NCBI GenBank assembly: GCA_963457665.1
Contig: OY735224.1
Location: forward strand, 49,950,811-50,014,810
DNA: 64,000 nt
Source: Thysanoteuthis rhombus
Taxonomy: Eukaryota > Mollusca > Cephalopoda > Oegopsida > Thysanoteuthidae
Direction of reading: 5' to 3'
The translations under genes were made by a program, and so were the position numbers. The notes under the pieces are model-generated. The model was given only the letters and a program-made list of their open reading frames with translations, made no database searches and was not told the origin of the DNA. Positions 34,541 to 46,954 of the stretch are shown piece by piece. How positions within the stretch are numbered: position 1 is the first letter of the stretch; each line of letters starts with the position of its first letter.

Positions 34541-36722
34541 AGGCTTCCTGGAAACAAAATAAAGTCTCACAGACTATTTTCAGTTTAAATTTAACTGGCT
34601 TCCATCCGAAAACAAAAAGATTACTGGAGAAACCATTGCATATTTCAGTCTTAGAAGCTTCCTGGAAAAAAAATAAAGTCTCGCAGACTTTTTTCTGGTT
34701 CAATTCAACTGGCTCCCTCCCGAAAAAAAATGAGTCTTGAAGAGACCATTGTTGATATCAATCTTAAAGGTTCCTGGATACAAAATAAAGTGTCACAGAC
34801 AATTTACAGGTTCAATTTCACTGTTTTCCTCCCGAAAACAAAAAGAAACTCTAAAGGACAATTGTGAATTTTTGTCTGAAAGGACTCATGGAAACTAAAT
34901 AAAGTCTCACAATTTCACTGGATTCCTCCCGAATACAGAAGGAGTCTCAGAGAGACTATTGTGAATATCAGTCTCATAGACATCTCAAAAATAAAATAGA
35001 GTCTCACGGACTATTTTCAGGTTCAATTTCACTGGCTCTCTCCCGAAAATGAAAAGTGTCTTGAATAGATCATTGTGAATATAAGTCCTAAAGGCTTCCA
35101 GGAAACAAAATGAAGTCTCACAGACTATTTTAAGGTTCAATTTCACTTGCTTCTTCCCGAAAACGAAAAGAATTTTGTAGACTCCATTGTCAATATCAGT
35201 CTCAAAGGCTTCCTGGATATTAAATGATGTCTAACAGACTATTTTCAGGTTGTATTTCACTGGCTTTCTCCCAAAAACGAAAAGAGTCTTGAAGAGACCA
35301 TTGTGAATTTCAGTCTCATAGACTTCCCAAAAACAAAATAAAGTCCCACAGACTATTTTCAGTTCCAATTACACTGGCCCCCTTCTGAAAACGAAGAGAG
35401 TCTCAAAAAAACCATTGTGACTATCAATCTCATGGACTTCCCAAAAATGAAATAAAGTCTCACAGACTATTTTCAGGTTCAATTTCACTGGCTTCCTCCC
35501 CAAAACGAAAAGAGTCTTGAAGGGGCCATTGTGAATTCCAGACTCATAGACTTCTCAAAAACGGAATAAAGTCTCACAGACTATTTTCGGGTTCAATTTC
35601 ACTGGTTCCCCCCTGAAAACGAAAAGAGTTTCGAAGAAACCATTGTGAATTTCAGTCTCATAGACATCCCAAAAACGAAATAAAGTCTCAGAGACTATTT
35701 TCTGGTTCAATTTCACTGGCTCTCTCCCGAATACAAAAAGAGTCTTGTAAAAACCATTGTGAATGTCAGTCTTAAAGGCTTCCTGGAAACAAAATGAAGT
35801 GTCACAGACTATTTTTGGGTTAAATTTCCCTGGCTTCCTCCCCAAACGAAAAGAGTTTCAAAGAGATCATTGTGAATATCAGCCCTAAGTTTCTTGAAAG
35901 GAAAATAATGTATCGCTGACTTTTTTCAGTTTCAATTTCACCGGCTTTCTCCCAAAACCTAGAAGTGTTTGGAAGAAACCATTTTGAATATCAATCTTAA
36001 ATGCTTCCCAAAAACGATATAAAGTCTCACAGACTATTTTCAGGTTCGATTTCACTGGTTTCCTCCCGAAAACGAAAAGATTCTTGAAGAGACCACTGTG
36101 AATATCAGTCTTACAGGCTTCTTGGAAGCAAAATAAAGTCTCACAGACTATTTTCAGGTTCAATTTTACTGGCTCCCTCCCAAAAACAAAAAGAGTCCTG
36201 AAGAAACCATTGTGAATATCAGTCATAAGGGCTTCCTGGAAAATGAAATGAAGTCTCACAGACTATTCTCAGTTTCAATTTCACTTGCTTCTTCCCGAAA
36301 ACGAAAAGAATTTTGTAGACTCCATTGTCAATATCAGTCTCAAAGGCTTCCTGGACATAAAATGATGTCTAACAGACTATTTTCAGGTTGTATTTCACTG
36401 GCTTTCTCCCAAAAACGAAAAGAGTCTTGAAGAGACCATTGTGAATTTCAGTCTCATAGACTTCCCAAAAACGAAATAAAGTTTTCAGAGACTATTTTCA
36501 GGTTCAATTTCACTGGCTTCCCCCCGGAAATGAAAAGAGTTTTGGAGAGACCATTGTGAATATCAGCCTCAAGTTTCATGGAAGCAAAATAAAATCTCGC
36601 AGACTATTTTCAGGTTCAATTTCACTGGCTTCCTCCAGAAAAGGAAAAGAGTCTCGAAGAGACCATTGTGAATATCAGCGTTAATGGCTTTGTGGGAACA
36701 AAATAAAGTCTAACAGATTATT
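34540..36722 (-). repeat. 114-bp minisatellite array, subfamily A (right part)
   Basis: The array returns to the subfamily A type, again with open minus-strand stretches (93 to 124 codons at 34,422-34,703, 35,555-35,845 and 35,885-36,259). It ends abruptly at about 36,722 before a dispersed block. A duplicated pair of units is seen at about 35,130-35,350 and 36,270-36,480, which share CTTCTTCCCGAAAACGAAAA and TTTTGTAGACTCCATTGTC. Confidence 0.9.
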
Positions 36723-36744
36723 TTCAACTCAAAACTTGATTCAA

Positions 36745-37040
36745 AAAATAATTCAAGGGAGGCTAAAACCGGTTGTAAATAGTAAAGAATTCAGTGGCTG
36801 ACAACCCACAAAGAGGGTTTCGAGCACATTCTGAGGCTCAGAGAATTTTGGTGGGAAGTCCAACAGTGGTAATCATGAGAACGTTGCTGGAAACATGTTA
36901 TTGCTTCAAATATGTCGCATTTTAGTTAAATAAATATATTTTTTATTTTACCATGTCGTTCATGTTATTATCAAAAAAATAATTTCATAAACAATGAAAA
37001 CATCTGTTGATGCGAATAATTCTGTTTTGTGTTATTCAAT
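36745..37040. repeat. ~300-bp dispersed block, right inverted copy
   Basis: Reverse complement of 24,900-25,195 with more differences than the two arms show from each other. See that entry. Confidence 0.8.
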
Positions 37041-37743
37041 ACTTATTTTTTCTTTAGGTGGAACGGTTCAATCAGTTTTGCGTAGCACTCCTTGTCAGGG
37101 AGTTTTGAATTTTCCGGCTTAACTGTCTTCAATTTGGAATCCTGAGCATCTCAGCCATAGACAACTGGATCGTGAGAATCCTAATCGTTGTCTGGGATTT
37201 CGTAAAACATATAGAGATCAGACATTAGATCAGTGTTTTGGAACCTGTTAAAAAATCGAAAAATATATCAATATAATACTAATGTTCACTAAGCTTATCT
37301 TAGTGGGGCGCAAGCTCACAAGTGAGGGGGAACCCAGTTTGGATCGAATACACTAGAGTTGTAAATTGAAAGTCTCATGTAATACTGGTTCTCCCCGACT
37401 TTCTCACTGGCACCGTCATAAGTCGGACAATTTTTTTTCCTGAAGTGTTTATTCCTTGAAAAAAGACAAAAACAAACAAACAAAAAAACAACATTGGCAC
37501 AGCCCGTACGTGTGATTTAAAACTGAACAAAACTCTGTCTATATTTCGATTGATGGTTATCACAATTAAGGACACTGTTTCTGTTTTGATTGTTGCTATC
37601 AACAACATCACAAATAAATAAACAACAGTGTCTCATCATCTCAAGTTTAAACCTCCTGAAGATTTTCATGAAACCAGGTACAGCATTAGAATGGGCATGC
37701 CCTAGTGTCTACGGAACAAGATTTAATTATAATATATACACTT

Positions 37744-37803
<60 letters not shown>

Positions 37804-38240
37804 AGGATTGGTGATAAGGAGCCCCCTATTGGAAATTGATAAAACCTTTATTATTTATGGGTTGACAGTAGTCAAACTAGCTTTACTGATAGAATTTGCC
37901 TTCAGTGTTGCATCTACTTACTCGTTGTCCCACTCTCAAAGGAAGAAGTTAGAGAAATAAAGGAATGTTTACCAAAGGAAGATAATATTTCTGATAGGGA
38001 ATTCATTCTCAGCCATCGTTTACAGGTGGACTAGAGAAATATTGAGTATTACCAAGGATAATTCATCTGTCTATGGGTGGACATGTATACAGGGAGATAG
38101 CTCGACAACTTTGCATCATACAGAGTTGATATTTGCCACATGTTTTATTGACAACTTCTTTTATTATCATAACTTCACAAAAAATTGTTAAAAATATTAA
38201 AAACATTAGTCATAGGAGCTAAAAAAGCTCTGTTTATAGC
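37041..38240. other. Spacer sequence; only an (AT)n run
   Basis: Mostly unique-looking DNA with an (AT)n run at 37,748-37,803. Short ORFs here have no family resemblance. From about 38,140 the satellite described next begins. No gene seen. Confidence 0.5.
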
Positions 38241-41200
38241 TTTTTAGGTTTATAGCTTTTTAGGCTCATTCGTTTATTATTAGTACATACAAGAAAGTTG
38301 TTAAAAACCTTTGAAACATTGCTTCTGTGGCTACCCTTTAAGGCTTGGTTATGAACACTTTGAAAAATCAGTACTTGTTTTTTTACTACATTCAGTAAAA
38401 TTGTTGGAAAACCTCTAAAACTTTTGTTTCAAAACTAAAAAGGCTCTGATTATAGCTTTTCAGGTTGGTTTTATGTCTGACTCGTATATTGTTACTACAT
38501 TCAAGAAAGTTGTTAAAAACCTTTGAAACATTGCTTCTGTGGCTACCCTTTAAGGCTTAGTTAATAACACTGTGAAAAATCAGTACTATTTTCACTACAT
38601 TAAGGAAAATTGTTGGAAAACCTCTAAATATTTACTTTCAAATATAGAAACTCTCTGATTATAGTTTTTTAGGTTGGTTTTATCACTGACTCATATATTG
38701 TTACTATATTCAAAAAAGTTGTTAGAAAACTTTGAAACAATGCTTCTCTGGCTACCCTTTAAGGCTTGGTTATTAACACTGTGAAAAATCAGTACTATCT
38801 TTCTCTACTACATTCAGGAAAATTGTTGGAAAACCTCTAAAACTTTAGTTTCAAATATATAAAGGCTATGTTTATAGCTATTGAGGTTGGTTTTATCACT
38901 GACTCATATATTGTTACTATATTCAAAAAAGTTGTTAGAAAACTTTGAAACATTGCTTCTCTGGCTACCCTTCAAGGCTTAGTTATTAACACTGTGAAAA
39001 ATCACTACTATTTTTCACTACATTCAGGAAAATTGTTGGAAAACCTCTGAAACTTTAGTTTAAGACCTAAAGAGGGTCTGATTATATCTTTTCTGGAAAA
39101 TCAGTACTTTTTTATTCAATTCATTCAGGAGCATTGTTGGAAAACAACTAAAACTTTAGTTTCAAACCTTAAAAAAATCTCATTATAGCTTTTCTGGTCG
39201 GTTTTATCACTGACACGTATATAGTTACTAGATTCAAGAAAGTTGTTAAAAACCTTCGAAACATTGCTTCTGTGGCTATCCTTTAAGGCTTGGTTATTAA
39301 CACTATGAAAAATCTATACTTTTTTCTCACTACATCCTAGAAAATTGTTGGAAAACCTCTAAAAAAGTGGTTTTGAACCTAAAAAGGTTATGTTTATAGC
39401 TTTTTAGGTTAGTTATATCACTTACTTATACAATGTTACCACATTCAAGAAAGTTGTTACAAATCTTTGAAATATTGCTTCTGTGGCTAACCTTTAAAAC
39501 TTGGTTATGAACGCTTCAAAAAATGAGAACTATTTTTTTTTAGGTTTGTTTTTTCTCTGACTCGTATATTGTTACTACATTCAAGAAAGTTGTTAAAAAC
39601 CTTTGGAACATTGCTCCTCTGGCTATCCTTTAAGGCTTGGTTATGAAGACTCTGAAAAATCAGTACTATTTTTTACTACATTCACGAAAATTGTTGGAAA
39701 ACCTCTAAAACTTTAGTTTCAAAAATATAAAGGCTATGTTTATAGCTATTGAGGTTGGTTTTATCACTGACTCGTATATTGTAACTATATTCAAGAAAGT
39801 TGTTAAAAACCTTTAGAACATTGCTTCTGTGGCTACCCTTTAAGGCTTGGTTATTAACACTTTGAAAAATCAGGACTATTTTTCACTACATTCAGGAAAA
39901 TTGTTGGAAAACCTTTAAATATTTACTTTCAAATATAGAAAATCTCCGATAATAGTTTTTTAGGTTGGTTTTATCACTGACTCATATGTTGTTACTATAT
40001 TCAAAAAAGTTGTTGAAAAACTTTGAAACAATGCTTCTCTGGCCACCCTCTAAGGCTTGGTTATGAACACTTTGAAAAATCAGTACTATTTTTTTTCTAC
40101 ATTCAGTAAAATTGTTGGAAAACCTCTAAATATTTACTTTCAAATATAGAAAGGCTCTGATTATAGCTTTTCAGGTTAGTTTTATCACTGACTTGTATAT
40201 TGTTACTACATTCAAGAAAGTTGTTAAAAACCTTTGAAACATTGCTTCTCCGGCTACCTTTTAAGGTTTGGTTATGAACACCTTGAAAAATCAGTACTAT
40301 TTTTCACTACATTCACGAAAATTGTTGGAAAACCTCTAAACTTTAGTTTAAGACCTAAAGAGGGTCTGATTATATCTTTTTAGGTTGGTTCTATCTCTGA
40401 CTTGTATATTGTTACTACATTCAAGAAAGTTGTTAAAAACCTTTGAAACATCGCTTCTCTGGCAACCCTCTGAGGCTTAGTTATGAACACTTTCAAAAAT
40501 CAGTACTGTTTTTTTTTTACCACGTTCAGGAAATTTGTTGGAAAACCTCTAAATCTTTAGTTTCAAATATACAAAGGCTGTGTTTATAGCTTTTTAGGTT
40601 GTTTTTATCACTGACTCGTATATTGTTACTACATTCAACAAAGTTGTTAAAACCCCCTAAACATTGTTTCTGTTGCTACCCTTCAAGGCTTGGTTATGAA
40701 CACTTTGAAAAATCAATACTATTTTTCTTCACTACATTCAGGAAAATATTTGGAAAACCTTTAAAACTTTAGTTTCAAATATATAAAGGCTATGTTTATA
40801 GCTATTGAGGTTGGTTTTATCACTGACTCGTATATTGTAACTATATTCAAGAAAGTTGTTAAAAACCTTTAGAACATTGCTTCTGTGGCTACCCTTTAAG
40901 GCTTGGTTATTAACACTTTGAAAAATCAGGACTATTTTTCTCTGCTACATTCAGGAAAATTGTTAGAAAACCTCTAAAACTTTACTTAAAGACCTAAAGA
41001 GGGTCTGATTATATCTTTTTAGGTTGTTTTTATCTCCGACTTGTATATTGTTACTACATTCAAGAAAGTTGTTAAAAACCTTTGGAACATTGTTTCTGTG
41101 GCTACTTTTTAAGGTTTGGTTATGAACACTTTGAAAAATCGGTACTATTTTTTTTACTATATTCTGGAAAATTGTTGGAAAACCTCTAAATCTTCACTTT

Positions 41201-41660
41201 CAAATATAGAAACGCTCTGATTATAGCTTTTTAGGTTGGTTTTATCTCTGACTCGTATATTGTTACTACATTCAAGAAAGTTGATAAAAAAACCCTCATG
41301 CATTGCTTCTGCGGCTACCTTTTAAGACTTGGTTATGAACACTATGAAAAGTTAGTACTATTTTTTTTTCTACATTCAGGAAAATTGTTGGAAAACCTCT
41401 AAAACTTTAGTTCCAAATATAGAAAGGCTCTGATTATAGCTTTTCAGGTTGGTTTTATCACTGGCTTGTATATTGTTACTACATTTAAGAAAGTTGTTAA
41501 AAACCTTTGAAACATTGCTCATCAGGCTTGGTTATGAACACTTTGTAAAATCAGTACTTTTTTTTTTACTACATTCAGGAAAATATTGGGAAAACCTCTA
41601 AAACTTTAGTTTCAGTTTAGTTTCAGACTTAAAAAGGGTTTGATTATAGCTTTTCGTGAT
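38240..41660 (-). repeat. ~210-bp dimeric satellite array
   Basis: About 16 units of roughly 210 bp. Each is a dimer of two related ~105-bp halves: one has AGTTGTTAAAAACCTTTGAA then GCTTCTGTGGCTACC, the other AAAATTGTTGGAAAACCTCT then GGCTCTGATTATAGC. Both share the ATTCA-GAAA-TTGTT-AAAACCT core. Spacing of the first core is 209-213 bp between most neighbours (38,299, 38,510, 38,719, 38,932, then 39,242, 39,453 and so on). Insertions or deletions of half units occur near 39,060 and 39,540. Confidence 0.9.
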
Positions 41661-41774
41661 CGAAAAATAAATTATTTCAGCTGGTATTTAAAAAAAATGT
41701 TTAGTTGATTTGGTCATTTCCAGTGTCTTCACAACAATTTATAGAGGAAATAAAAGAATCATTTGATGATAATA

Positions 41775-41778
<4 letters not shown>

Positions 41779-41822
<44 letters not shown>

Positions 41823-41837
41823 GTGTGTGTGTGTGTG
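41779..41837. repeat. (GT)n microsatellite
   Basis: GT dinucleotide run with one interruption. Confidence 0.95.
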
Positions 41838-42230
41838 GTGGGGTTTGGGGCTCATCATTGTCCGATGAAACGCCAACTTACGTCTGATCTCTTGTATGAA
41901 AGGGGTCGGGGACGAAAGGACAAGACAACTTTGAATCAGGGTCAAACTCCAGGTGAGAAGGCTAAAAGTGCCTCTCATCTATTCCCTCTTATTATTACAA
42001 TTGGAGGGGGGGACATTCAAAGTTGGAATTTGTCGAAATATTCGCTACTAAATCATTTTATAATGATTATAAAGGATTGTAAAAAAATAATACTAAAAAT
42101 TGCTTATGAATTTCACTCGAGCATAGTAGGATAGTTTTGTAATTTAATGTCTAATAAGATAACAAGCAGTCATTGGGAAGTGGTTTTTGATGAATTAATA
42201 CTTTCATTTGTCCAAATCAGATTATTTTGA
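41838..42230 (-). repeat. LINE-associated conserved tail block, copy C
   Basis: Reverse-orientation copy of the blocks at 22,220-22,640 and 24,300-24,740 (words GATGAAACGCCAACTTACG, CAAACTCCAGG and CATTGGGAAGTGGTTTTTGA). It confirms the fixed order LINE end then tail block. Confidence 0.7.
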
Positions 42231-42420
42231 AACAACACCTCTCTATCGTTGGTGTCACGGAGCCAGTACTTTCCGAATATGTCTGCTTCGTCTCTCCATC
42301 TTGCATTCTGCCGGACTACCTCGGTAGCACATGTTTTCTCTGCTGATGCCTGTTGTGAATCATAATGTATGTTTGGTGTGTGCCATTCCTGCAATATATC
42401 CAGCCCATTGCTATTTTACA
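42231..42420 (-). pseudogene. LINE RT C-terminal fragment
   Basis: Minus-strand pieces include YWLRDTNDREV, NARWRDEADIF and a WAGH-like end, the same C-terminal region as the LINE at 18.7 kb but much diverged. Next to it on the upstream side (higher coordinates) begins the ~105-bp minisatellite. Confidence 0.7.
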
Positions 42421-42449
42421 GTGCATTAGAATATTAATAGTTGATAACA

Positions 42450-44205
42450 TTCGCTCTGAAGCTAAGAAGGCTCCGTCTATACCTTTTCAGGCTTGCTTTT
42501 TTACACCTGCAAAATTCAATTATATATGATTACTACTTTCAAGACAATTGTTAAAAACCTTGTAAACATACATTGTCAAAGCTAAAAAGGCTCCATGTAT
42601 AATTTCTTTTCACTCATATATTATTAAAGAATGCAAGAAAACTTATTGAAATATTCGATTCAAAGCTAAAAAGGCTCTGTTAATATCTTTTTAGCTTTGC
42701 TCTTCATACACATCTATATATTATTTTGAAAAAAACCTTTCAAACATTAGTTTCAAGGCTAAAAAGGCTCTGTTTATACCCTTCCAGACTTGGTTTTGAC
42801 ACTTTGAAAATTCCATCATATATTATTACTACATTGAAGCAAATTGTTAAAAACCTTCAAAACATTGCTATCAAAGCTAAAAAGACTCTGTTTACAGCAT
42901 TTTAGGCTCAGTTTTGACATTTTGATTATATATTATTTTGAAAATTCAACTATGTGTTATAGCAGCATCGTAAAAATTTCATGAAAAACATTGGAAACAT
43001 TGGTTTCAAAGCTGAAAATGCTTTATTCATACCCTTTTAGGCTTTGTTTATGGTCACTTTGATATTTCAATAATATATTTTGACTACATTCAGACAAATT
43101 GATGAGAAACCTCTAAAACATAGTTTTCACACCTTAAAAGTCTTGGCTTGGTTTTGACACATATTCATTTATTACTTCATTCAAGTAAATTGTTTGAAAC
43201 TTCAAATATATGGGTTTCAAAGCTAGAAAGGCTCTTTTTATACCCATTCAGTAATGGTTTTGACACATATTCATCTATTATTACTTCATTCAAGTAAATT
43301 GTTTGAAACTTCAAAAATATGGGTTTCAAAGCTAGAAAGGCTCTTTTTATACCCTTTCAGTAATGGTTTTGACACATATTCATCTATTATTACTACATTC
43401 AATAGAATTGTTATAAAACCTTAAAATAGTGGTTTCAAAGCTGAAAAGTCCCTGTGTATACCCTTTTCGGTTCGGTTTTCACACTTCCAATGTTCAATCA
43501 TATCTCATTGATATATTCATGAAAATTATTGAGGAACAATGAAGACATGGATTTCAGAGCTGAAAAGACTCTGTATATAGCTTTTTGGGGCTTGGTTTTC
43601 ACTCAGTGCAATCATATATTCTTACTACATTAGAGAAAATTTTAAAAAAACAAACCTTGAAAACATTGGTTTTGGAAGCTAAAAAAGGCTCTGTTTATAC
43701 CCTCTAGGTCTGCTTTTGGCACTTTCAAGATTCAGTTATACGATAATAATACATTGAAAGGAAATTGTCAAAATACCTTTAGACCATTGCTTGAAAAGTT
43801 AAAAAGGCTCATTTCATATCTTTCAAGGCTCAGTTTTAATACTTTGAAACTTCAATCATATATTAGGACTACATTCAGGAAAACTGTTGCAAAACCTTGG
43901 AAACACTGGTTTCAAGGCCAAAAACGCTCTGCTAATACCTTTTTAGGCTTGCTTTTGACACTTCCAAAGTTCAATCATATCTTATTGATATATTCATGAA
44001 AATTATTGAAAAACCATGAAGACATGGCTTTCAGAGCTGAAAAGACTCTGTTTATGGCTCTTTTTGGTCTGGTTTTCACACTTACTCTTGTATTGTTATT
44101 ATGTTCAAGAAAATTGTCAAAACCTTGGGAAAATTAGTTTTCAAGGTAAAAAAGCTTCGTTTGTAACCTTTTTAGGTTAGGTCTTGACTCTTACTTATAT
44201 TTAAA
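42450..44205 (-). repeat. ~105-bp monomeric minisatellite array
   Basis: About 16 diverged units of ~105 bp with the pattern ATTGTTAAAAACCTT, AAAGCTAAAAAGGCTCTG, TTTTAGGCT and TTTTGACACTTT. They are clearly related to both halves of the 210-bp dimer at 38.2-41.7 kb and to single monomers in the arms (21.9, 23.2 and 23.9 kb). A near-perfect local duplication is present at 43,150-43,380. Confidence 0.88.
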
Positions 44206-44760
44206 TCATTGTGAATTCCAGTCTCATATACTTCCTAAAAAAGAAATGAAGTCTCACAGAATATTTTCGGGTTCAATTTTAATGGCTTCCTCCTGGAAAG
44301 AAAAAGGGTCTTGAAGAAACCATCGTGAATTTCTATCTCATACACTTCCCAAAAAAGAAATAAAGTCTCACATACTATTTTCAGGTTCAATTTCACTGGC
44401 TTTCTCCCATAAACAAAAAGAGTCTTGAAGAGACCGTTGTGAATATCAGTGTCACATGTTTCCTGGAAGCAAAATGAAGTCTCACGAACTATTTTCATGT
44501 TCAATTTCACTGGCTTCCCCCCAAATATGAAGAGAGTCTCGAAGAGAGATTCTAAATACTAGTCTTAAAGGCTTCCTGGAAACAAAATAAAGTCTCACAG
44601 TCTGTTTTCAGGTTTAATTTCACTGGCTTCTTCCCAAAAACGAGAAGAGTCTTGAAGAGACCATCCTGAATATCAGTGTCACTGGTTCCCGGAAACGAAA
44701 TAAAGTTTCACGGACTGTTTGTTCAATTTCATTGGCTTCCCCCCAAAGACAAAAAAGTTA
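44206..44760 (-). repeat. 114-bp minisatellite, about five units
   Basis: Short array of the 114-bp unit, in the same orientation as the large array. It joins directly to LINE sequence at 44,761 (GTTAATG then TCCATCAATTG), where in the arms the ORF 3' flank would come. So the ORF end has been lost here. Confidence 0.88.
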
Positions 44761-45300
44761 ATGTCCATCAATTGTCTGCCATTCTTGTAACATGGCCAAC
44801 CAACCGCCATTTGAGATTTTTTATGGATTCTATGATATCTCTAACTCTTGTCTCTTCCTGGATGTACTGTGCTGTTTTGTGGTCTCTCCATGTGAGGCCC
44901 AGCATTATTCTTTCATGTGCACGTTGCAAGGTTCCCACGTCTATGATGAAGGAGGTAATGGCCACTTCGACAGTCTCTGATGCTGCAGATGGTTCAGTTG
45001 GCTGGCATGTTTTGTTGCCCACGTTGGACCGTTTTTCTTGATATGATATGTTCAATTGATTTTTGTTAACTGCTATTGAATTTGTTTTGAAAAGACAAAA
45101 ACTGGCTTCAATACAATTTCAACAGTAAATGAAAGAAATCTTTATACTATTGTCGATAAAACAAGAATTTTGCACAGTTTTCTTCCGATATGGCAGAACA
45201 TTAAGATGACGTTGTGTTGTCATGGTGAGAACGTTTACCGATCATATAGAAATAAGCTTGACCATATTTTGAAACGTTTTCATGGATTATATTTCATAGC
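44761..45300 (-). pseudogene. Chimeric unit: LINE C-terminus fused to the N-terminus of the small ORF (copy 8)
   Basis: On the minus strand a 95-codon frame reads NVGNKTCQPTEPSAAS (small-ORF N-terminus, start codon GTG) through VEVAITSFIIDVG and then, in frame, LINE sequence QRAHERIMLGLTWRDHKTAQ. The LINE part is 44,761-44,932 and the ORF part about 44,933-45,023. 45,024-45,300 is the conserved upstream block. The fusion point is shared by the units at 45.7, 46.9 and 48.1 kb. Confidence 0.75.
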
Positions 45301-45340
45301 TATGTCATGATGATGATGATCATCATCATTATCATCAGTC

Positions 45341-45684
45341 TTTTAGCATCCGTTGTTTGACATAGACCTCCCCCAGGATTTGCCACACTTCTCTATCATC
45401 GGCGTCATGGAACAAGTAGTTCCTGAACTTGTCTAGCGAGTCTTTCCATCGAACATTTTTCCGGCCTTGGTTGCACATGTGGTCTTCTGGGATCCATGTT
45501 GTGAGTCTTGATCTCCATCGATTGTCTGCCATTCTTGCAAGATGGCCAGCCCACCACCATGTGAGATTTTTCATAGATTCTATGATGTCTCTAAGTCTTG
45601 TCTTTTCCCGGATGTACTGTGTTGTTTTGTGGTCTCCCCATGTGAGACCCAGCATTATTCTTTCATGTGCACGTTGCATGGTTC
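45341..45684 (-). pseudogene. LINE RT C-terminal fragment, unit 1
   Basis: Minus-strand frame from MQRAHERIMLGLTWGD through AGHLARMADNRWRSRL to LGEVYVKQRMLKD and stop, i.e. the last ~115 residues of the LINE. Open apart from its truncation, and fused in frame upstream to VAITPFIIDVG of the small ORF. Confidence 0.85.
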
Positions 45685-45729
45685 CCACGTCTATGATGAA
45701 AGGGGTAATGGCCACTTTTGAGAAAATTT

Positions 45730-46258
45730 TCAAAGCCTCTCAATGTTCAAATCTTGGTGGCAAAGATAAACCAATATAGAATACATAGCCAGCATACATA
45801 TAATTTCAGAAATCACGACATATATAGTTGCTGCAATGGCCAAAACTATACCTAATGTCAATGTAATGACAATCAAAAATGCTAAGGCAATAAGTAGAAG
45901 GCGATGCTATAGCTTCATCCTCTGGTTCACTGCAGAAGTATTGCTAGGCAATTTTAGTCGAGGAAGATGAACCTGATTAGCTGCCGCTATGGTAGGTGTT
46001 GAAGCTTCTTCAATCCTAGGTTATAGTTGACCGAAGTTCACCCGGTAAGTAGGAGCCTCTACCATCGGTAGAACAGTACCAACGGATGTTGAGGCTCCCT
46101 CTATGCCTGGCAACGGTCTCTCAATATCCAGCGTGCCCATTGGAGGACTCATAGCGATGGGTGGGTCCTCACCAACCTCTATGATGAAGGGGGTAATGGC
46201 CTTTTCGACGGTCTCTGATGCTGCGGATGGTTCGGTTGGCTGGCTTCTTTTGTTGCAT
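45730..46258 (-). pseudogene. Small membrane-protein family, copy 7
   Basis: Full length but broken: the ATG region is rearranged (CTCATGTT became CATATGTC on the plus strand), and two stop codons are present, one in the LSPRIEEAS region near 46,022 (TAA) and one in the basic region near 45,912 (MKL-stop-HR). Ends with DLNIERL then TGA at 45,730. Confidence 0.8.
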
Positions 46259-46574
46259 ATGTCGGACCGGTTATCATGATATGATATATACGATTAATTT
46301 TTGTTAACTGCTATTGAATTGTTTTTGAGAAGAGAAAAAACTGGGATCGATGCAATTTTAACAGTAAATGAAAGCAATCTTTATACTATTGTCAATAAAA
46401 CAAGAATTTTGCACAGTTTTCTTCCGATACGGCAGAACATTAAGATGACGTTAAGTTGTCATGGTGAGAACGTTTACCGATCATAAGGAAATAAGCTTGA
46501 CCATATTTGGAAATGTTTTGATTGATTAAATTTCATAGCTATGTCATGATGATGATGAACATCATCATTATCAT

Positions 46575-46908
46575 GAGTCTTTTAGCATCAGTCGTTTGAC
46601 ATAGACCTTCCCCAGGATTTGCCACACTTCTCTACAATGGGCGTCACGGAGCCAGTAGTTCCTGAACTTGTCTAGCGCGTCTTTCCATCGAACATTTTTC
46701 CGGCCTTGGTTGCACATGTGGTCTTCTGGGATCCATGTTGTGAGTCTTGATCTCCATCGATTGTCTGCCATTCTTGCAAGATGGCCAGCCCACTTTCATA
46801 GATTCTATGATGTCTCTAAGTCTTGTCAGTTCCTGCATGTACTGTGCTGTTTTGTGGTCTCTCCATGTGAGGCCCAGCATTATTCTTTCATGTGCACGTT
46901 GCATGGTT
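46575..46908 (-). pseudogene. LINE RT C-terminal fragment, unit 2
   Basis: Same LINE end as unit 1, but with a deletion and frameshift near 46,795 that splits it into two frames (MQRAHERIM...IIESMKVGW and MADNRWRSRL...). Confidence 0.85.
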
Positions 46909-46954
46909 CCCACGTCTATGATGAAAGGGGTAATGGCCACTTTTCAGAAAATAT

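Noticed and set aside
27040..36722. CRISPR-like array
   Set aside because: Units repeat over their full 114 bp with no unique spacers, and the surrounding sequence is eukaryotic.
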